A DNA stretch of 58,143 nucleotides from Candidatus Ancaeobacter aquaticus (GCA_030765405.1 JAVCCP010000061.1:1-58143), one strand, 5' to 3'. Numbered from the stretch's first letter, positions 8,303 to 18,090 are shown. Numbers and translations are program-made. The notes: generated by a model from the letters alone, not told the origin.

Positions 8303-9205
8303 ATGATACTTGTTACCGGTGCAACTGGTTATATCGGGTCTCATCTCGTTTTATCTTTACGTCAAGACGGTCAGTCAGTTTTGTGTCTTGTGAGAAAAAA
8401 CACACCACAAGAAAGTATTGATTTTCTCAAATCGCATGGCGCAGAAATAATTCAGGGTGATTTACTCAATCTTGATCCGCTTATTGATCAAGTTCAGGGG
8501 AAAGTAAAAAAAGTAGTCCATCTTGTGGGGAGCATTGTGGCATCAAAACAAGAATCTTTTGAAACCGTGCACAAAAAAAAGACGAAGGCACTTATCTCAT
8601 TATGTCAAAAAATAGGTGCTAAAAAGATAGTGCTTCTTACTGCGGTGGGGGCATCTCCGGATGCTGAAAGCGACTATTTAAAAACTAAATTTATGGCGGA
8701 AGAAGAGGTGAGAAACTCTGGTATACCCTATGTTGTTTTACGTGCATCACTTGTTTTTGGTAATGATGGGGGTATGCGAAACAGTAAAATGTTGATAAAA
8801 CTGTCTCGTCTTGTCCAGCGGACACCTTTTGTTCCTTTTATAGGTACGGGACAGTCGCTTGTGCAGCCAGTATACATAGGTGATTTGATTATCTGTTTAA
8901 AAAAGTCAGTACTTGACGATACCGTTAAGGATAAAACATTTGAGATTGCAGGTCCTGAAAAGATGTCCTTTAATCAAATGATTCAAAAAATCGCTGATTA
9001 TTACGATGTAAGACGCATTATTGTACATATTCCGACTACAATAATGATCCCTATAGCGACTCTGCTTGAAAAAATAATACCAGCACCTGCTGTCAGCTGC
9101 GATCAAATCAAACTATTGAAAAAAGATAATGTTTGTGACACAAAACTAATGGAAGAAACATTCCCTGTTAATATGATAAAATTTGAGGATGGATTTAAAA
9201 TATAG
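8303..9205 (+). CDS. NAD(P)-binding extended SDR, NDUFA9-like
   Basis: This 300-residue protein is an atypical extended short-chain dehydrogenase. The N-terminal GATGYIGSHL (residues 6-15) is the Rossmann nucleotide-binding loop. It is followed by HLVGSIV, a DAESDYLKTKFMAEEEVR segment with a YxxxK-like active site, and YVVLRASLVFG. The closest group I recognise is the NDUFA9/YlbK-like family, often tied to quinone or lipid chemistry, but the substrate is unknown. An AAGGAG ribosome site precedes the ATG. It is followed 41 bases later by an iron-containing alcohol dehydrogenase and may be co-transcribed with it. Confidence 0.8.
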   Translation: MILVTGATGYIGSHLVLSLRQDGQSVLCLVRKNTPQESIDFLKSHGAEIIQGDLLNLDPLIDQVQGKVKKVVHLVGSIVASKQESFETVHKKKTKALISLCQKIGAKKIVLLTAVGASPDAESDYLKTKFMAEEEVRNSGIPYVVLRASLVFGNDGGMRNSKMLIKLSRLVQRTPFVPFIGTGQSLVQPVYIGDLIICLKKSVLDDTVKDKTFEIAGPEKMSFNQMIQKIADYYDVRRIIVHIPTTIMIPIATLLEKIIPAPAVSCDQIKLLKKDNVCDTKLMEETFPVNMIKFEDGFKI

Positions 9206-9246
9206 CGTTTAGATTTCAATGAAACAACAAGATGAATGGTGTTTAA

Positions 9247-10443
9247 ATGAGGAAATTTGATTTCAATTTACCCACTAAAATAGTTTTTGGCTCTGGAGAG
9301 ATTCAACGTATAGGTAAAGAAGCACGTAAGATAGGGAAATTGGCCATGCTTCTTACCGGTCAAAATGCAATGAAAAAGCTTGGTATTACTGATACGGTTA
9401 TTCAACTCTTAAAGAATGAGGGGGTTCATACCATACTTTTTGATAAAATCGAGCCAAATCCGCGCACAACAATAATAGATGAAGCGGGTTCTATTGCAGG
9501 CAAAAATAAATGTGATATGGTGATTGGTTTCGGTGGTGGCAGTGTTATGGATTCGGCAAAAGCGGTAGCGCTTGTTGCTCGATCGGGTAAACCAATATGG
9601 CCATATATTTATAATGAGCACGGTGATACCTCTTCGATAGACAGCGAAGTATTGCCGATAATTGAGATTCCTACCGTTGCGGCGACTGGATCAGAGGCGG
9701 ATTGTGGCGGGGTGTTTACCAATTGGGAGACACACCAAAAGGGAGTATTGTTTAATCCGAAATTATTTCCAGTAGTATCAATTGTTGATCCTGCATTAAC
9801 GCTGTCGTGTCCTGCGTCTGTTACCGGTGATGGAGGTATCGATATTCTATCTCATGTGCTTGACCCTTATATAACATCGACAAATGTTTGTCCTCTTGCA
9901 GACAGAATGTCTGAAAGTATAATGATTACGGTTATAGAGAATCTTGATAAAGCGATAAAGAATGGTGCTGATATCAAAGCCAGAGAAAATCTGTCGTGGG
10001 CAAGTACGGTTGCTTTATGCGGTATGCCGTCTGCGGGACGCGGCGGTTCTTTCCCTCTCCACGTTATGGAGCACTCTTTAAGTGGGTATTATGATATTAG
10101 TCATGGTAAAGGGCTCGCATGTCTTATGAACGCATGGTTGACATTTTCGTTATCCGGTAGTAAGGAGCGGTTAGCTTCGATTGCTCAAAGGGTATTTTAT
10201 AAGGATATAAGTCAAGTCACAATTGATGAAGCGGCACAGATTGGGCTGGACGCCCTTATGAACTGGCTTAAGAACATTGGACAGTATGTTAATTTAAGTG
10301 AACTGGATATAGATGACACACATTTTGGGCAGATGGCTGATGATGCAATCAAGCTGTATGGCCATGGCAAAGATTATATCGAAAATCAGCCTATGCTCGA
10401 TCGTGCCGGCATAATCGAAATATATAGAAAGTCACTTAGCTAG
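9247..10443 (+). CDS. iron-containing alcohol dehydrogenase
   Basis: This 398-residue group III (iron-dependent) alcohol dehydrogenase resembles NADH-dependent butanol dehydrogenases. Visible signatures are the nucleotide-binding GFGGGSVMDSAKAVAL near 95, TVAATGSEADCGG near 145, and the metal-binding histidines in SHVLDPYI, GSFPLHVMEHSLSG and YYDISHGKGLA. It would interconvert an aldehyde and an alcohol, a common fermentative redox sink. The TAG stop codon (10441-10443) is formed by the first bases of the palindromic repeat that begins there, so the repeat has set the end of this gene. The true native C-terminus may have differed slightly. Confidence 0.88.
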   Translation: MRKFDFNLPTKIVFGSGEIQRIGKEARKIGKLAMLLTGQNAMKKLGITDTVIQLLKNEGVHTILFDKIEPNPRTTIIDEAGSIAGKNKCDMVIGFGGGSVMDSAKAVALVARSGKPIWPYIYNEHGDTSSIDSEVLPIIEIPTVAATGSEADCGGVFTNWETHQKGVLFNPKLFPVVSIVDPALTLSCPASVTGDGGIDILSHVLDPYITSTNVCPLADRMSESIMITVIENLDKAIKNGADIKARENLSWASTVALCGMPSAGRGGSFPLHVMEHSLSGYYDISHGKGLACLMNAWLTFSLSGSKERLASIAQRVFYKDISQVTIDEAAQIGLDALMNWLKNIGQYVNLSELDIDDTHFGQMADDAIKLYGHGKDYIENQPMLDRAGIIEIYRKSLS

Positions 10444-10607
10444 GGGTTGAGAATCAATAATATGTCTAATTTGGAGGTTTAGATTTGAGCCGTATACAAG
10501 GCGTGACGACGCTGGCTTGCCCTTGGTGGTACGTCAAGAAGGAACAACGAAGTAGACGGCCAAAGATGGGTGTCAAAAATAGTCGTATTATTGATTCTCA
10601 ACCCCTA
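10441..10607 (+). repeat. palindromic repeat, copy A (hairpin/MITE-like)
   Basis: The element begins and ends with a perfect 22-bp terminal inverted repeat (left arm taggggttgagaatcaata..., right arm its reverse complement). The roughly 90 bp core matches copy B at 45140-45308 closely. The core contains GGAGG (10473-10477), a TTG at 10485 seven bases later, and an open frame through the whole element. It fills the complete gap between the alcohol dehydrogenase and the glycosyltransferase. Short length and perfect arms suggest a non-autonomous hairpin element or a structured RNA repeat. No transposase for it is present in the window. Confidence 0.85.
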
Positions 10608-10610
10608 AGT

Positions 10611-11744
10611 ATGCAACCCAAGCGTAATATTTTATATCTCACCTTAAATTCCTCTATTGGCGGAACCGAAATAATGATTCTTACGCTATCCAAGAACCTT
10701 AATCGTGAGAAATATAATCCTGTTATTTGTTCTCTTGTTGGAGATGGTACTCTAATAAGAGAGGCTAGCAATTGCGGAATCACCGCATATGATTTAAAAA
10801 TGAGAGGGCCGTTTGATGTTACTATTATTTTCAAACTTCTGCGTCTCATAAATAAAGAACGTATACACATTATGCATACTTACCTTTACCATACTAATAT
10901 TTTGGGAAGAGTTATGGGGTGGGTTACCCGTGTGCCGGTTATTATATCAACCCAGAGAAGCACTGATCCCTGGCGTAAATGGTATCATAGGGCACTTGAT
11001 CGAATAACAGCTCGGTTATGTGATGTGATAATTTCTAACTCAATTGCTGGGAAAGAACGTTTAATTAAGAAAGAGAAGATAAAAGAAGATAAAATAATAA
11101 TTATTAATAATGGCATTGAGAAAGCATTTCCTTGTGATATGCCGATGCTGCACAGATTAAAAGAACAATGTGGAATTCTTGCAGATAGTCCGGTGATTGG
11201 CACCGTTTCTAATCTAAAGCCTGCAAAAGGTTTGAGATACCTTTTGCAGGCATTTAAATATATTTCGGAGAAAAACAATAAAGCTAAACTTGTCATTGTC
11301 GGTTACGGAGAATTATACAATGAATTAGAACAGTATGCTGAAGATTTAGGGGTATTGCATAATGTCCGGTTTACCGGATTTCAATCAAATGCAATTGACT
11401 ATATATCTTTTTTTGACGTATTTGTGATCTCTTCTTTATGGGAAGGAACGCCAGTTAGTTTGCTTGAAGCAATGTCTTTAGGTAAACCAGTTGTCGCAAC
11501 TGATGTGGGTGGAGTGGCTGAGGTTGTTAAAAGCGGGGAAGATGGAGTCCTCGTGAAGCCCCGCAATGCACGACTGCTGGCGGATACGATTATTGAAATT
11601 ATGAGTAACAAAACAATGAGAAAAGAGTTGGGAGAGAATGCAGCGAGAAAAATTGAGCAAAAATTTAATACTGTAGACATGGTCAAAAATACTGAAGTTT
11701 TGTATGAATCTATCATTAATAAAAAGAAAACACAAAAAGTATGA
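10611..11744 (+). CDS. GT4-family glycosyltransferase
   Basis: The product (about 377 residues from ATG 10611) is a GT-B fold glycosyltransferase. LNSSIGGTEIMILTLSKNL is the usual N-terminal acceptor-domain start, and the C-terminal GT1 domain shows GTVSNLKPAKGLRYLLQAF, then SLWEGTPVSLLEAMSLGKPVVATDVGG with the EX7E donor-binding motif. It likely adds a sugar during surface polysaccharide assembly. No ribosome site precedes ATG 10611. A continuous frame reaches back to a TTG at 10485 inside the palindromic repeat, where a GGAGG is well placed, so a 42-residue repeat-encoded N-terminal extension is possible. It overlaps the next glycosyltransferase by four bases. Confidence 0.87.
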   Translation: MQPKRNILYLTLNSSIGGTEIMILTLSKNLNREKYNPVICSLVGDGTLIREASNCGITAYDLKMRGPFDVTIIFKLLRLINKERIHIMHTYLYHTNILGRVMGWVTRVPVIISTQRSTDPWRKWYHRALDRITARLCDVIISNSIAGKERLIKKEKIKEDKIIIINNGIEKAFPCDMPMLHRLKEQCGILADSPVIGTVSNLKPAKGLRYLLQAFKYISEKNNKAKLVIVGYGELYNELEQYAEDLGVLHNVRFTGFQSNAIDYISFFDVFVISSLWEGTPVSLLEAMSLGKPVVATDVGGVAEVVKSGEDGVLVKPRNARLLADTIIEIMSNKTMRKELGENAARKIEQKFNTVDMVKNTEVLYESIINKKKTQKV

Positions 11745-12904
11745 GCACAATTAAGGTCTGCCACATAATTACCCGTTTAATACAAGGGGGCGCGCAAGAG
11801 AATACTGTTTCTACGGTTGAGCTTTTACAACAATCAAATGACTTTGAAGTGACCTTGATAACGGGGCCTGCATTAGGCCCTGAAGGAACTATGATTACCT
11901 ATGCGAAAGAACATATCAAGAACACCATTGTTGTGGATGAACTGAGGCGAAATATCAATCCAATTCTCGATACTATATCTTTTCTTAAACTTGTGATGAT
12001 ACTAAGAAAGGGTAGATATGATATTGTTCATACGCATAGCTCGAAGGCTGGAATTATCGGAAGGATTGCTGCCCGGTGTGCTGGTGTTAAGGTAATAGTG
12101 CATACCATTCATGGTCTTCCTTATCATGAATATCAACATGTCGTTATAAATAAGCTGTATGTACTATTGGAGAGATATGTAACACGATTTACCAAAAAAA
12201 TTATTTCCGTGGCTGATATTATGACTGAAAAGGCAGTGGCGCAGGGAGTGGTCTCAAAAGATAAATGTATTACGATATATAGCGGGATGAATCTCGATAA
12301 CTTTGTTAAAAATGATGAAATTAAGCATGCAGTGCGCAATCAGCTTGGCATCCCTCAAGATGGAGTTGTTATTCTTAAAGTTGCCCGATTATTCTATTTG
12401 AAAGGACACGAATATGTGGTTCGTGCTGCGCGGGAAGTCATGAAAGAAAACCCACACGTCATATTTTTATTTGTTGGAGGGGGGATTTTAAACGAAAAAA
12501 TGCAAGCGCTCGTGAATCAGTATGGACTTAAAAATAATTTTATTTTTGTAGGACTTGTTAATGCAGATCAAGTTCCTCGCTATATTAATTGTGCAGATAT
12601 TGTGGTACATGCTTCGTTGAGAGAAGGTTTGCCGCGTATTGTGCCGCAAGCACTGGCATGCAAAAAACCTGTTGTTGCTTTCGATGTTGATGGTACAAAG
12701 GAGGTGTTGAAAAATAACAAAAACGGTTTTCTTATACCACCTGAGAATATCACTGCACTCCAAAATGCATTATCGAATCTAGTCACGAATAAAGAATTGA
12801 GAGAGCGGATGGGGAAAGAAGGTAGAAATGATATTGATCCCATTTTTAGAAATGAATATATGGTAGAACAAATAGAAAAATTATATTATGCTCTCATAAA
12901 ATAA
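11741..12904 (+). CDS. GT4-family glycosyltransferase
   Basis: This 387-residue GT-B glycosyltransferase starts with the acceptor-side motif IITRLIQGGAQENTV, has VHTHSSKAGIIGRIAA near 95, LKVARLFYLKGHEYVVRAA at the start of the donor domain, and ASLREGLPRIVPQALACKKPVV with the donor-sugar binding EX7 region. It overlaps the preceding glycosyltransferase by ATGA, so the pair is translationally coupled. The following WecA-like gene is 18 bases on. The block probably builds a lipid-linked cell-surface glycan in the cytoplasm. Sugar specificity cannot be inferred from sequence alone. Confidence 0.9.
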   Translation: MSTIKVCHIITRLIQGGAQENTVSTVELLQQSNDFEVTLITGPALGPEGTMITYAKEHIKNTIVVDELRRNINPILDTISFLKLVMILRKGRYDIVHTHSSKAGIIGRIAARCAGVKVIVHTIHGLPYHEYQHVVINKLYVLLERYVTRFTKKIISVADIMTEKAVAQGVVSKDKCITIYSGMNLDNFVKNDEIKHAVRNQLGIPQDGVVILKVARLFYLKGHEYVVRAAREVMKENPHVIFLFVGGGILNEKMQALVNQYGLKNNFIFVGLVNADQVPRYINCADIVVHASLREGLPRIVPQALACKKPVVAFDVDGTKEVLKNNKNGFLIPPENITALQNALSNLVTNKELRERMGKEGRNDIDPIFRNEYMVEQIEKLYYALIK

Positions 12905-12922
12905 CATTAAAAATAAGAATGG

Positions 12923-14041
12923 ATGGATGCTATGTGGTATATGCTTTACGGAGGCAGTTGTATAGGAGCTCTAGCCGTATCACTTTTGGTGACACGTTTT
13001 GCAATATTTTTATCGCAAAAATATAATATCTATGACACACCCGGAAAGAGAAAGATCCACACGACGATGATGCCGCGTATTGGATGGCTTGGAATTTATG
13101 GGGCCATTCTTCTGATCGTAACAATTATCTCATATAGTGTATTTGCTCTAGGGGCGCATCCATTATGCGAGAAATTATGGGGGGGAGAACTGATCTCGTA
13201 TATCCCAGGTTTTTATAAGAAAGCCCCGCAGTTAATAGGTGTTTTAATTGGAGGAATGGTCATCACCTTAATTGGCATATATGATGATAGATATGGTTCT
13301 TCTCCATTAATGAAGCTCTGCGGTCAAATAAGTGCCGCATTAGTCTTAATTGCTTTTGATATTCGGATTACTTTCTTTGTGCATAGTTATTTGTTTAGCG
13401 TGTTTATAACCGTAGTGTGGGTTGTGGCATTAATTAATGCTTTTAATCTCTTGGATAATATGGATGGTCTCTCAGGGGGTGTCGCCCTGATTGTTTCTGT
13501 TCTTTTTTTCTGTGCGATATCATCACTTGATCAATATTTTGTCAGCATATTGCTGGCAGTTTTTATTGGCGTATTGATAGGTTTCTTATGCTTTAACTTT
13601 TATCCCGCAAAGATCTTCATGGGAGATGCCGGGAGCATGTTTATAGGATATTTTATTGCTGCATTAACTATTGTTTCTACTTTCTACTCGAAATCTGCCC
13701 CTTCTCATTTTTCTGTTCTGATGCCTCTCTTTATCCTTGCAGTGCCGATATATGATACCGCATCGGTAATTCTTATCAGGATAAAAAACAAAAAACCGAT
13801 TTATGAAGGTGACACCAATCATTTTTCTCACAGACTTGTTTCTCTGGGGATGTCACACCGCGGGGCAGTGCTCTTTATCTATCTTGTATCGCTGTGTGCG
13901 GGTATGCCGGCACTACTCTTGCCGTATATACACGCTTCTGGCGCAATACTCATTTTCGTTCAAGTTGTGGTAGTGCTGCTTCTTATCGCGTTTCTTGAAT
14001 ATTTTGCGAAAAGAAAAAAAGATGAAAAAAAAGAGAATTGA
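12923..14041 (+). CDS. WecA/MraY-like polyprenyl-phosphate sugar-1-phosphate transferase
   Basis: This 372-residue integral membrane protein has about ten hydrophobic segments and the family signatures: YDDRYG (cytoplasmic Mg-binding Asp pair region), NAFNLLDNMDGLSGG (catalytic loop) and FMGDAGSMFIGY. It transfers a sugar-1-phosphate, usually GlcNAc-1-P in WecA/TagO relatives, to undecaprenyl phosphate, starting a surface polysaccharide. Position after two glycosyltransferases and before an O-antigen-ligase-like gene supports WecA over MraY. ATG 12923 is used; ATG 12932 is possible. Its 3' end overlaps the next gene by 20 bases. Confidence 0.88.
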   Translation: MDAMWYMLYGGSCIGALAVSLLVTRFAIFLSQKYNIYDTPGKRKIHTTMMPRIGWLGIYGAILLIVTIISYSVFALGAHPLCEKLWGGELISYIPGFYKKAPQLIGVLIGGMVITLIGIYDDRYGSSPLMKLCGQISAALVLIAFDIRITFFVHSYLFSVFITVVWVVALINAFNLLDNMDGLSGGVALIVSVLFFCAISSLDQYFVSILLAVFIGVLIGFLCFNFYPAKIFMGDAGSMFIGYFIAALTIVSTFYSKSAPSHFSVLMPLFILAVPIYDTASVILIRIKNKKPIYEGDTNHFSHRLVSLGMSHRGAVLFIYLVSLCAGMPALLLPYIHASGAILIFVQVVVVLLLIAFLEYFAKRKKDEKKEN

Positions 14042-16004
14042 AAAAATAATAGATGTAATTCTCACATCAAATATTGTTCTGCTACTTTTTATTGCTCCGA
14101 TAAAATTTGGCCTTCCGACTATTTATTCATATAAAGCATTTCTCCCAGAATCTTTTTTTGACTGGTTATATGCCACGTGGCCAAATGAATTGTTTGTTAT
14201 TCTATGTATTAATTGTGCGGTATTCTTTTTGCTTAAATTGGCTCTTTCAGAAGGAATGGTTTTTAAATACAACATCATTACGAAGCTTCTAGGTGTATTT
14301 ATATGTATTTGTGCTATCGGTCTTATGTATGCAGTCAATACGCAAATGGCGGTCAAGACCGCTATGAACATTATAGGGGCAGCTTGTTTCTATATTATAG
14401 TGAATAATTCTGCTGATAAAAAAAACTTATTCTTAATCGTTTTTTTGTCTGCCGCAATTCTTGTTTCAGTTTATGGTATCTATCAAAGGGTTTTTGGTTT
14501 TCAAGAAACGAAAGAGTGGGCAGATTTATATATGAAAAGTCACGCGTCCTTTGAGAGGATACAGGGGAAGCTCTCTAGTGGGCGTGTGTTTTCAACGTTT
14601 GTGTATCCTAATGCGTTTGCAGGGTATCTGCTCATGGTAATCCCGGTATCGGTTTTGTTGTTTATTCAAAGATTCAAAAAATCTAGTGAGCGGGAAAATA
14701 GTGTTAAGTATGCACTTTTGGTGTCTCTGATATGTGCAGCAGTATGCATTCCTTTTCTTGAAGGTTTTGGAGGAATCTTGAAAATTGCAGGAGTGGAAGT
14801 TGCTACTGGTGTGCTTATTCTCATATATCCGATTGTACAATTTGTTAACCTGATCTTGACGCAATCTCAGGGTGGTTATGTTGTTTTTATCTTAGTGATA
14901 CTCTTTAGCGTGTATCTTTTTAATAAACGTATGTGTTTAAAATTATCCTTGTTAATTTTGAGTGTGCTTGTTTTGTCATGTTTTATCCTGCTAATGGTAA
15001 AGAGGGCAGAATTCTTTCAGTATGTCAAAGTTCTTTCTCTGAAAGCACGCATGGAGTATTTATGGAGCACTCTTGTTATGATCATCCATAAGCCGTTCAT
15101 TGGATACGGACCAGGATCATACGGCAGTGTCTATGCTCAATATAAAATGCTTGCTGCAGAGGAGACACAATTTGCGCACAATAATTATCTTCAAGTATGG
15201 GCCGAATCCGGCATTGGAGGATGTATCGTATTTGTGTCGATATGGATCCTAGGGTTGAGAGAAGGGTTAAGACATTTTAAAGAAAATGGACTGGCTTCAC
15301 ATAATGATATAATACGTTTTGGTGCATTTCTCGGATTAACCGGATTTGTTCTTCACAGTTGTATTGATTTCGATTTTTATATACCGGCACTAGCTCTCTC
15401 GGCATTTTTTCTTTTGGCAATCCTCACCGATAACATGGCGAGTACCACGGTAAAGAAAATCACTGGGGATAGGATAAAAAAGATACTGATTTCATGTGCA
15501 GTTGTGCTATTTATTCTTGGAAATGGATATTGTATTAGATTGATTGTGGCAGATACGTTATTTAATAAGGGATTGGCATGTTACAATAAAAGAGAATATG
15601 TTCGCGCCATCGATATTCTTAAAAGTACAAAGAAATGGAACTCGTCGGATGATCTTGCTCAGTATTATGCAGGTATGGCGTGCTTATCATTAGGCAAGCC
15701 TGAAGACGCGGTACATTACTTTAATCGCGCAATAGAATTGAATACCTGTTCCTCAAAATATTATTATAAGCGTGCAGAAAGTTATTTTCAAATGGGAAGT
15801 TTTAGAGCTAACGTCGAAAAAGATCTAAAAAAAGCGGTAAAATATTATCCTACAAGTATGTTTTATAGAATAGAGCTGGCAAAGTTTTATGAGATTATTG
15901 GACAAAAAAAGAAAGCATTGATAGAATATCAGTATATATTAGAATTGAATCCTGAAGATTTACTTCTGCGAAATAAAGCAGATGCTTTAAGGGAAAACCT
16001 ATAG
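14022..16004 (+). CDS. O-antigen ligase/polymerase-like membrane protein with C-terminal TPRs
   Basis: From ATG 14022 the product is about 660 residues; a TTG frame from 13995 is less likely. Residues 1-480 contain about a dozen membrane segments and the Wzy_C/WaaL signature GYGPGSYGSVYAQYK followed by FAHNNYLQVWAESGIGG. After the last membrane span come tetratricopeptide-like helices (FNKGLACYNKREYVRAIDIL, YYAGMACLSLGKPEDAVHYF, ELAKFYEIIGQKKKALIEY). Such ligase-TPR fusions polymerise or transfer lipid-linked glycans outside the inner membrane. It overlaps the WecA-like gene and so ends the glycan block begun at 10611. Confidence 0.85.
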   Translation: MKKKRIEKIIDVILTSNIVLLLFIAPIKFGLPTIYSYKAFLPESFFDWLYATWPNELFVILCINCAVFFLLKLALSEGMVFKYNIITKLLGVFICICAIGLMYAVNTQMAVKTAMNIIGAACFYIIVNNSADKKNLFLIVFLSAAILVSVYGIYQRVFGFQETKEWADLYMKSHASFERIQGKLSSGRVFSTFVYPNAFAGYLLMVIPVSVLLFIQRFKKSSERENSVKYALLVSLICAAVCIPFLEGFGGILKIAGVEVATGVLILIYPIVQFVNLILTQSQGGYVVFILVILFSVYLFNKRMCLKLSLLILSVLVLSCFILLMVKRAEFFQYVKVLSLKARMEYLWSTLVMIIHKPFIGYGPGSYGSVYAQYKMLAAEETQFAHNNYLQVWAESGIGGCIVFVSIWILGLREGLRHFKENGLASHNDIIRFGAFLGLTGFVLHSCIDFDFYIPALALSAFFLLAILTDNMASTTVKKITGDRIKKILISCAVVLFILGNGYCIRLIVADTLFNKGLACYNKREYVRAIDILKSTKKWNSSDDLAQYYAGMACLSLGKPEDAVHYFNRAIELNTCSSKYYYKRAESYFQMGSFRANVEKDLKKAVKYYPTSMFYRIELAKFYEIIGQKKKALIEYQYILELNPEDLLLRNKADALRENL

Positions 16005-16032
16005 AAATGTTATCTAACACAAGGAGTGAGCT

Positions 16033-16482
16033 ATGAGAATACTTGTTATTCATGGTCCAAATCTAAATCTTCTCGGCGAAAGAGAACCTGAGATATATGG
16101 TTCCTTTTCACTAGATGATATTAATAAAAAGTTAAAAAAGATTGCAAAAGAAAATAAGATCGAAATTACTATTATACAATCAAATCATGAGGGAGACATT
16201 GTTGATGTTATCGGAAATGCTCGAGATATAACTGATGCTATAATAATTAATCCTGCAGCATATACTCACACCAGTATTGCTATACGAGATGCAATACTTG
16301 CTTCACAAGTGCCGACTCTTGAAGTTCACCTGTCAAATATTTATGCCAGGGAAGATTTTAGAAGTACGTCACTTATTGCGCCAGTTGCTGTTGGGCAGAT
16401 ATCGGGTTTTGGTTCTGAGAGTTACACGCTCGCAATGTACGCAGCCCTCAATTTGAAAGGGAAGCGTCGTGGCAAGAAATAG
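16033..16482 (+). CDS. aroQ: 3-dehydroquinate dehydratase, type II
   Basis: The 149-residue type II enzyme converts 3-dehydroquinate to 3-dehydroshikimate in the shikimate pathway. Signatures are [17 protein letters not shown] with the catalytic Arg/Tyr lid, [25 protein letters not shown] with the catalytic His, and [14 protein letters not shown]. Length is typical for the dodecameric family. An AAGGAGTGAG ribosome site precedes the ATG. It starts the group aroQ-pepP-accB-accC-amaP, an arrangement known from several phyla, and overlaps pepP by 14 bases. Confidence 0.95.
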   Translation: MRILVIHGPNLNLLGEREPEIYGSFSLDDINKKLKKIAKENKIEITIIQSNHEGDIVDVIGNARDITDAIIINPAAYTHTSIAIRDAILASQVPTLEVHLSNIYAREDFRSTSLIAPVAVGQISGFGSESYTLAMYAALNLKGKRRGKK

Positions 16483-17560
16483 TGTATTTACTAATCGATG
16501 TGTAACTCTACAAAAAAAACTTATTCAGAAGAATATTGACGCCCTTTTTGTTTCTAATTTGAGTAATGTGTTTTATCTAACCGGCTTTCGCGGAACAAAC
16601 GCATATCTCTTGGTAACAAAAAAATCGATTTTATTTTATACCGATTTTCGCTATAAAGAGGAAGCTGAAGCAGTAGTTAAACATGCAAAAATCGTAATTT
16701 ACAGCGATTCATTTTTATCTCTTCTTTTTGTTGTCTTTCAGAAAAAAAAGATAGTTAGATGCGGCTTTGAATCATCATCTCTAACCTATGATCAGTTCGT
16801 TCGATTCCGTAGAGGGCTAAAAGGGGTAAAACTCGTTCCCCAGGATAGTATTGTTGAAGAACTAAGAATCATAAAAGATGCTCAGGAACTCAAGACTATA
16901 AAAAAATGTGCGCGGGTTATTGAAAGGGTTATTCACAATATACGCCCAAAAATACACGAGGGGGTAACTGAGAAAGAAGTCGCGGCCGAGATTGAGTATG
17001 TTATGCGCTTATATGGGGCCCAGAAGTCATCGTTTGATCCTATTGTGGCTTTTGGTGCTTCGACGTCGTGTCCACATGCACAGATAACTAATCGTGCATT
17101 GAAAAAAGGTGACGCAATAATGATTGATGCTGGATGTATTATTGACGGTTACAGTTCTGACTTGACAAGGACATTTTTCTTCAATAATATAAACGCTCGA
17201 CTTAAAAAGATATATCACGTAGTGTATGAAGCACAGAAAAAAGCACTTGATGCAATACGTATCGGTGTGAAAGCTTCTTATATCGATCGCATTGCCCGAG
17301 AATACATTACGAAAAGCGGTTATGGTCCGTATTTTGGACATGCGCTAGGTCACGGTGTTGGTATTAATGTTCATGAGTTGCCACGCATATCTTCTGCGAG
17401 TGATGTGTTATTGGAAACAGGCATGGTATGTACTATTGAGCCGGGAATATATGTGCCACGGGTAGGGGGCGTAAGAATTGAGGATATGGTTTGTGTTACT
17501 GAATCTGGGTGTGAGCTTATAACTGGTCTATCAAAAAACCTAGATGATTGCATGCTGTAA
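16469..17560 (+). CDS. pepP: Xaa-Pro aminopeptidase (M24)
   Basis: The 363-residue product starts at GTG 16469 inside aroQ. The N-terminal creatinase-like domain ([19 protein letters not shown]) is followed by the M24 pita-bread fold. The dinuclear-metal ligands are visible: [15 protein letters not shown] (two Asp), [14 protein letters not shown] (His), TIEPGIYVP (Glu) and GVRIEDMV (Glu). It removes N-terminal residues that precede proline. In comparable clusters an efp gene lies between pepP and accB; here accB follows directly after 24 bases and efp is absent. Confidence 0.93.
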   Translation: MARNSVFTNRCVTLQKKLIQKNIDALFVSNLSNVFYLTGFRGTNAYLLVTKKSILFYTDFRYKEEAEAVVKHAKIVIYSDSFLSLLFVVFQKKKIVRCGFESSSLTYDQFVRFRRGLKGVKLVPQDSIVEELRIIKDAQELKTIKKCARVIERVIHNIRPKIHEGVTEKEVAAEIEYVMRLYGAQKSSFDPIVAFGASTSCPHAQITNRALKKGDAIMIDAGCIIDGYSSDLTRTFFFNNINARLKKIYHVVYEAQKKALDAIRIGVKASYIDRIAREYITKSGYGPYFGHALGHGVGINVHELPRISSASDVLLETGMVCTIEPGIYVPRVGGVRIEDMVCVTESGCELITGLSKNLDDCML

Positions 17561-17584
17561 AATATTGAATAAACGGAGGAACAC

Positions 17585-18040
17585 ATGGATTTGAAAGAGA
17601 TAAAGAAAATTATTGAGATAATGAAAGAAAATGAAATTACCGAGTTTGAACTCGAAAAAGATGGGTTAAGAATTGTTCTTAAAAAGGGAACAAAAAATGG
17701 TTTTAAAGAGATTCCCGTTGAATATATTGCTCCTTCACAAAGCATGCAAACGACACCACAGGTTGCCAGTCAAGAGCCGGAAGAACCAAAAGGAAACTAT
17801 GATTATATAAAGTCTCCTATGGTAGGAACTTTTTACTGCGCACCATCACCTGATTCTTCACCGTTTATTGCAAATGGACAATCAGTAAATTCTGATGATG
17901 TTGTTTGTATTGTTGAAGCAATGAAGGTGATGAATGAAATTAAAGCGGATGTAAAAGGGAAGATAGTAGAGATCTTGGTTGAAAACAGCGAACCTGTAGA
18001 GTTTGGTCAGCCATTATTTAAAGTCGAAAAAGTTAAGTAA
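17585..18040 (+). CDS. accB: biotin carboxyl carrier protein of acetyl-CoA carboxylase
   Basis: The 151-residue product has an N-terminal helical region (DLKEIKKIIEIMKENEITEFELEKDGLRI), a short Pro/Gln/Glu linker, and a C-terminal biotinyl domain with the biotin-accepting lysine in VEAMKVMNEIKAD and the SPMVGTFY start. It carries carboxybiotin between biotin carboxylase (next gene) and the carboxyltransferase. AccA and AccD are not in the window. An ACGGAGG ribosome site precedes the ATG. Confidence 0.95.
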   Translation: MDLKEIKKIIEIMKENEITEFELEKDGLRIVLKKGTKNGFKEIPVEYIAPSQSMQTTPQVASQEPEEPKGNYDYIKSPMVGTFYCAPSPDSSPFIANGQSVNSDDVVCIVEAMKVMNEIKADVKGKIVEILVENSEPVEFGQPLFKVEKVK

Positions 18041-18090
18041 AAACGGTTAATTCAATCTGAAACGGTGACGTCAATAAGGATATATAGTTT

